Made by a program: the position numbers and the translations under genes. Below are positions 6,161 to 9,212 of a stretch of DNA of 9,212 bases, piece after piece. The number at the start of each line of letters is the position of its first letter. Position 1 is the first letter of the stretch. The stretch covers positions 1 to 9,212 of the forward strand of contig CAMAUH010000144.1 in the NCBI GenBank assembly GCA_945861365.1, in the 5' to 3' direction. The stretch is from Candidatus Kuenenia stuttgartensis. Its GTDB lineage: Bacteria > Planctomycetota > UBA1135 > UBA2386. The notes beneath the pieces are model-generated. The model was given only the letters and a program-made list of their open reading frames with translations. It did no database searches and was not told the origin of the DNA.

Positions 6161-8395
6161 TCAACCGCGCGCCGCCAGATACTGCGGCGGCCAGCGGTGC
6201 GATGGCACCGCGCGCGCGTTCGCCTCGCGCTGCACCATGTAGGGATCGCCGAGGAACCCGCGCGCGATCGCGCAGAGGTCGGCGCGGCCGGCCGCGACGA
6301 TCGTGTGCGCGTGGTCCATGCCGGCGATGCCGCCGACGGCCATCACCGGCAGCTTCGCTTCGTAGCGGATGCGTTCGGCGAACGGCACCTGGTACATGCG
6401 CCCGTACTGCGGCTTCGATTCGGGCACGTTGCCGGCCGACGACACGTCGATCACGTCGACACCGATGTCGCGCAACCAGGTCGCCAGCTGCACGGCCTCG
6501 TCGACGGTGAAGCCGCGCTTCTCGTCGTCGAACCAGTCGGTCGCCGAGATGCGCACGAACAGCGGCTTCTGCATCGGCCAGACGTCGCGCACCGCTTCGG
6601 CCACCGCCAGCGGGAAGCGCGCGCGGCCGGCGAGGTCGCCGCCGAAGTCGTCGGTGCGCTGGTTGCTGAGCGGCGACAGGAAGCTCGACAGCAGGTAGCC
6701 GTGCGCCATGTGCAGCTCGATCGTGTCGAAGCCGGCGCGGTCGCAGCGCCGCGCGGCCTGCACGAACGAGTCGGTCACGGCCATCATGTCGTCGAGGCCC
6801 ATCGCCTTCGGCACCGGCCAACCGGCGCGGAACGGCATGGCCGACGGCGCGATCGTCTGCCAGCCACCGGTGGTGAGCGGTGCGTCGCCTTCCCACGGCC
6901 GGCTGCACGAGCCCTTGCGGCCCGCGTGCGCGAGCTGCATGCCGATCTTCGCTCCGCTGTGGCGGTGCACGAACTGCACGACGCGCTGCCAGGCCGCCAG
7001 CTGCGCGTCGTTCCACATGCCGGCGCAGCCGGGCGTGATGCGGCCGTCGGGCGTCACGTTCGTCATCTCGGTGAACACGAGGCCGGCACCGCCGACGGCG
7101 CGGCTGCCGAGGTGCACGAGATGGAAGTCGTCGGGCACGCCGTCGGTCGCCGAGTACATGCACATCGGCGACACCACGACGCGATTGGGGATCGTCAGCT
7201 CGCGCACCTTGAACGGCGCGAACGCCGGCGGGATCGGCGGCGTGGCGACCGGTGACTTCTCCTCGGTCGCGACCACGGCGTCGACGCGCGCGACCAACGC
7301 CGGATCGCGCTGGCGCAGGTTGTCGTAGGTGATGCGGCGGCTGCGCGTCATCAGGTTGAACACGAAGCGCTCCGGGTGCTGCCCGACGTAGCGCTCGCTG
7401 TTCTCGAACCACTCGAGGCTGGTCTGCGCGGCGCGCTGCACCTTCAGCACGTCGAGGCGGCGCGCCTGTTCGTATGCGGCGATCGCCTTCCGCACGTCGG
7501 TGCGATGCGCGACGACCGCGTCGGCGAGCGCGATCGCGTCCTCCATCGCCAGCTTGGTGCCCGAGCCGATCGAGAAGTGCGCGGTGTGCGCGGAGTCGCC
7601 CATCAGCACCACGTTGTCGTGCTGCCACGAGCCGCAGCGGATGGTCGGGAACGTGCGCCAGATCGAGCGGTTGATCAGCAGCTTCTCGCCAGCGAGGTGC
7701 TCGGCGAACAGCCGTTCGCAGAACGCGGCGCTCTGCTGCTCGTCGAGCTTGTCGAGGCCGGCGCGCTTCCAGGTCTCCTCGCGGCACTCGACGATCCACG
7801 TGCCGCGATCCGACTGGAACGGGTAGGCGTGCACCTGGAACAGCCCCCACTCGGTCGGCTGGAACACGAAGGTGAACGCGGTCATGCGCTTGGTCGTGCC
7901 GAACCACGCGAACTTGCACTTGCGCCAGTCGAGCTGCGGCTTGAACGACGCCGCGAACCGTTCGCGCACCTTGCTGTTGACGCCGTCGGCGGCGACGACG
8001 AGGTCGTGGCTGGCGGCGATGCGCTCGATGTCGGTGACCGCGTTCTGGAAATGCAGGCGGATGCCCAGCGGCGCGCAGCGCTCGTGCAGGATCTGCAGCA
8101 GCTTGACGCGCGCGAGGCCGCAGAAGCCGTGGCCGGTGCTGGTGACCTTCTTGCCGCCGTAGAAGGTGTCGATGTCGGTCCAGTAGGCGAAGTTCTCGCG
8201 GATGCGCGCGTAGCTCTGCGGATCCGCCGTCTCGAAGTTGCCGAGGGTCTCGTCCGAGAACACCACGCCCTGGCCGAAGGTGTCGTCGGCGCGGTTCTGT
8301 TCGTAGACGTCGATCTCGACGTCCGGGCAGCGCTGCTTCAGGAGCAGCGCGAAGTACAGCGAGGCCGGGCCACCACCGATGCAGGCGATCTTCAT
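6161..8395 (-). CDS. Bifunctional FAD monooxygenase / Old Yellow Enzyme fusion, salicylyl-CoA 5-hydroxylase or anthraniloyl-CoA monooxygenase/reductase family
   Basis: The complete 744-residue protein starts at ATG 8395. Residues 1-380 are a class A flavoprotein monooxygenase: GGGPAS at 7-12 (dinucleotide fold), AADGVNSKVR at 135-144 (DG motif) and GDSAHTAHFSIGSGT at 266-280 (GD motif), the last being a strong signature of this fusion family. A Pro-rich linker at about 381-393 leads to an FMN Old Yellow Enzyme domain, 394-744: Cys412 and Tyr414 in CMYS, LAHAGRKGS at 488-496, His562/His565/Tyr567 in LHMAHGYLL, and ADLCAIARGFLGDPY near the end. The active-site set matches the YqjM-type branch. 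The characterised relative, 2-aminobenzoyl-CoA monooxygenase/reductase of Azoarcus evansii, hydroxylates and reduces the aromatic ring of anthraniloyl-CoA with O2 and NAD(P)H in the cytoplasm; others hydroxylate salicylyl-CoA to gentisyl-CoA. Exact substrate cannot be chosen from sequence. All key residues are present, so it should be active. No CoA ligase lies next to it. Confidence 0.95.
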   Translation of the reverse strand: MKIACIGGGPASLYFALLLKQRCPDVEIDVYEQNRADDTFGQGVVFSDETLGNFETADPQSYARIRENFAYWTDIDTFYGGKKVTSTGHGFCGLARVKLLQILHERCAPLGIRLHFQNAVTDIERIAASHDLVVAADGVNSKVRERFAASFKPQLDWRKCKFAWFGTTKRMTAFTFVFQPTEWGLFQVHAYPFQSDRGTWIVECREETWKRAGLDKLDEQQSAAFCERLFAEHLAGEKLLINRSIWRTFPTIRCGSWQHDNVVLMGDSAHTAHFSIGSGTKLAMEDAIALADAVVAHRTDVRKAIAAYEQARRLDVLKVQRAAQTSLEWFENSERYVGQHPERFVFNLMTRSRRITYDNLRQRDPALVARVDAVVATEEKSPVATPPIPPAFAPFKVRELTIPNRVVVSPMCMYSATDGVPDDFHLVHLGSRAVGGAGLVFTEMTNVTPDGRITPGCAGMWNDAQLAAWQRVVQFVHRHSGAKIGMQLAHAGRKGSCSRPWEGDAPLTTGGWQTIAPSAMPFRAGWPVPKAMGLDDMMAVTDSFVQAARRCDRAGFDTIELHMAHGYLLSSFLSPLSNQRTDDFGGDLAGRARFPLAVAEAVRDVWPMQKPLFVRISATDWFDDEKRGFTVDEAVQLATWLRDIGVDVIDVSSAGNVPESKPQYGRMYQVPFAERIRYEAKLPVMAVGGIAGMDHAHTIVAAGRADLCAIARGFLGDPYMVQREANARAVPSHRWPPQYLAARG

Positions 8396-8400
8396 CAGGT

Positions 8401-8421
8401 GCGGGATCCTAGCGGACCCGC
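8401..8421 (-). other. Strong hairpin in the leader of the monooxygenase gene
   Basis: On the - strand, GCGGG-TCC pairs with GGA-T-CCCGC around a GCTA loop: 8 base pairs with one bulged T. It ends 5 nt before the start codon at 8395. The only Shine-Dalgarno-like bases upstream of the start (AGGA) lie in its loop and 3' arm. It could lower translation of the monooxygenase or partly end transcription from the glycosyltransferase gene. No T-run follows, so a classical intrinsic terminator is unlikely. The base pairing is seen directly; the role is inferred. Confidence 0.5.
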
Positions 8422-8438
8422 GCTCGAGTTCCGGTGGA

Positions 8439-9212
8439 TCAGGTGCGCAACGGGGCGGTGGCGACCGGGCGCCCCAACAGCCGGCCGAGCAGCTGCACGT
8501 AGCCGGCGAACTCGTTCTCCCACGCGTGGTCGCGCGTGAAGCGCCGCGCGCGTTCGGCCATCGCGCGGCCGAGCGCCGGCTCGCGGTGCAGGCGCTCCAG
8601 ACAGGCGGCGAAGGCGGCGTGGTCGCCGTCGGCGAACAGCATCACCTCGTCGTCGCGCAACAGCGACGTCATGATCGACGTGCGCACCGCGACCACCGGC
8701 ACGTCCATGGCGACGAACTCCGGCACCTTCAGCGACAGCGCCATGTCGATGTGCACGTCCATGTGCGGCGTGAACACACCCACCGACGCGCGGCTCATCG
8801 CCGCCGGCACGTCCTGCAGCAGCAGCGGCGGCCGGATGTCGACACGGTCGGCGACACCGAGCTGCTGCGCCAGGTCCTTCACTTCCTGCAGCGGCTTGCC
8901 CTCGCCCTCGGACAGCTTGCAGTGGATCACCAGCTTGATGCCGGGGATCGACTTCGCGGCCAGCGGCAGCACGCGCACGCACTGGTCGACGCCGTGCCGG
9001 TGCGACACGGTGCCGAGGTACAGCATCACGAACTCGTCGGCGCGCTCCGGGCCGCGCCACGGGTGCGCATGGCGGTCGAACAGCGTCGTGTCGGCGGCGT
9101 TCATCACCGCGATCGAACGGTCCGCGCGCACGGTGCCGCGCGCGATCGCGCCCTGGCGGAAGCGCTCGGTCGCGAACACGCATGCGCTGGCGAAGCGGTG
9201 CGAGATCCACTC
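8439..9212 (-). CDS. Glycosyltransferase, GT4-type (GT-B fold), C-terminal 257 residues; 5' end outside window
   Basis: The frame is open from the right edge to the TGA at 8441-8439. The GTG at 9179 is not taken as the start because the preceding residues EWISHRFASAC continue the family pattern. Partial residues about 12-46 (VFATERFRQG, then VMNAADTTLF) match the inter-domain segment where GT4 enzymes read xNGxDxxxF; Ala replaces Gly here. The C-terminal nucleotide-sugar domain begins at MLYLGTVSHRHGVD (63-76). KVPEFVAMDVPVVA (162-175) is the donor-site segment with the conserved Glu165. FTRDHAWENEFAGY (225-238) is the usual closing helix. These enzymes act at the cytoplasmic side of the membrane, moving a sugar from a nucleotide donor onto a lipid-linked or small acceptor. 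Donor and acceptor are not readable. It sits 43 nt upstream of the monooxygenase gene on the same strand, so they may share a transcript, although their functions have no obvious link. Confidence 0.9.
   Translation of the reverse strand, partial: EWISHRFASACVFATERFRQGAIARGTVRADRSIAVMNAADTTLFDRHAHPWRGPERADEFVMLYLGTVSHRHGVDQCVRVLPLAAKSIPGIKLVIHCKLSEGEGKPLQEVKDLAQQLGVADRVDIRPPLLLQDVPAAMSRASVGVFTPHMDVHIDMALSLKVPEFVAMDVPVVAVRTSIMTSLLRDDEVMLFADGDHAAFAACLERLHREPALGRAMAERARRFTRDHAWENEFAGYVQLLGRLLGRPVATAPLRT

Noticed and set aside
2523..6242. Long + strand frame (about 1239 codons) spanning three genes
   Set aside because: Arginine-rich out-of-frame reading with no signal peptide or motif. It crosses the real gene boundary at 4422/4453, so it is a high-GC artefact.
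6060..7919. Long - strand frame overlapping the monooxygenase/reductase gene
   Set aside because: It overlaps the clear flavoenzyme in another frame and reads as low-complexity Arg/Ala sequence.
8395..9210. Second - strand frame over the glycosyltransferase region
   Set aside because: The other frame carries the GT4 motifs; this one has none and is Arg/Gly/Ala rich.

Overview
The window is very GC-rich coding DNA with G or C at most third codon positions. It holds six protein genes, two of them cut by the window edges. I see no rRNA, tRNA, CRISPR array, insertion sequence, phage gene or attachment site, and no gene-free stretch over 300 bases. The organism is a Gram-negative (diderm) bacterium: there is an alginate-export-type outer-membrane barrel, two lipoprotein signal peptides and one Sec signal peptide. 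Glycine-tract lipoproteins, right-handed beta-helix proteins, carboxypeptidase-regulatory-like repeats and little Shine-Dalgarno use together look like Planctomycetota or a similar environmental lineage. That taxonomic call is an inference, and no marker gene is present to settle it.

Left part, + strand, positions 1-6156: a tightly packed run of four genes. First is the C-terminal end of a protein-kinase-fold small-molecule phosphotransferase (APH family). It overlaps by 3 nt (its TGA lies inside a GTGA) a predicted lipoprotein that joins two DUF5666-like domains to an alginate-export (AlgE-like) beta-barrel. Two bases later comes a lipoprotein with a parallel beta-helix and a C-terminal Ig-like (Big_5-like) domain. 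Thirty bases further is a secreted protein made of five tandem carboxypeptidase-regulatory-like domains. Overlap and spacing suggest one transcript. The products fit an envelope or exopolysaccharide cassette: a cytoplasmic kinase, an outer-membrane channel and two surface or periplasmic beta-proteins. No polymer synthase or epimerase is visible here, so the substrate is unknown.

Right part, - strand, positions 6161-9212: read right to left, the C-terminal part of a GT4-type glycosyltransferase, then a 43-nt gap holding a strong hairpin, then a complete FAD-monooxygenase/Old-Yellow-Enzyme fusion of the anthraniloyl-CoA/salicylyl-CoA hydroxylase family. This enzyme family dearomatises or hydroxylates aromatic acyl-CoA compounds. 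The expected CoA ligase and beta-oxidation partners are not in view. The two blocks converge, with only 4 nt between their stop codons.

The most interesting points are the DUF5666/AlgE-barrel lipoprotein coupled to a kinase gene, the regular Asn/Gly/Cys rung pattern of the beta-helix protein, and a hairpin that folds over the only AGGA upstream of the monooxygenase start.
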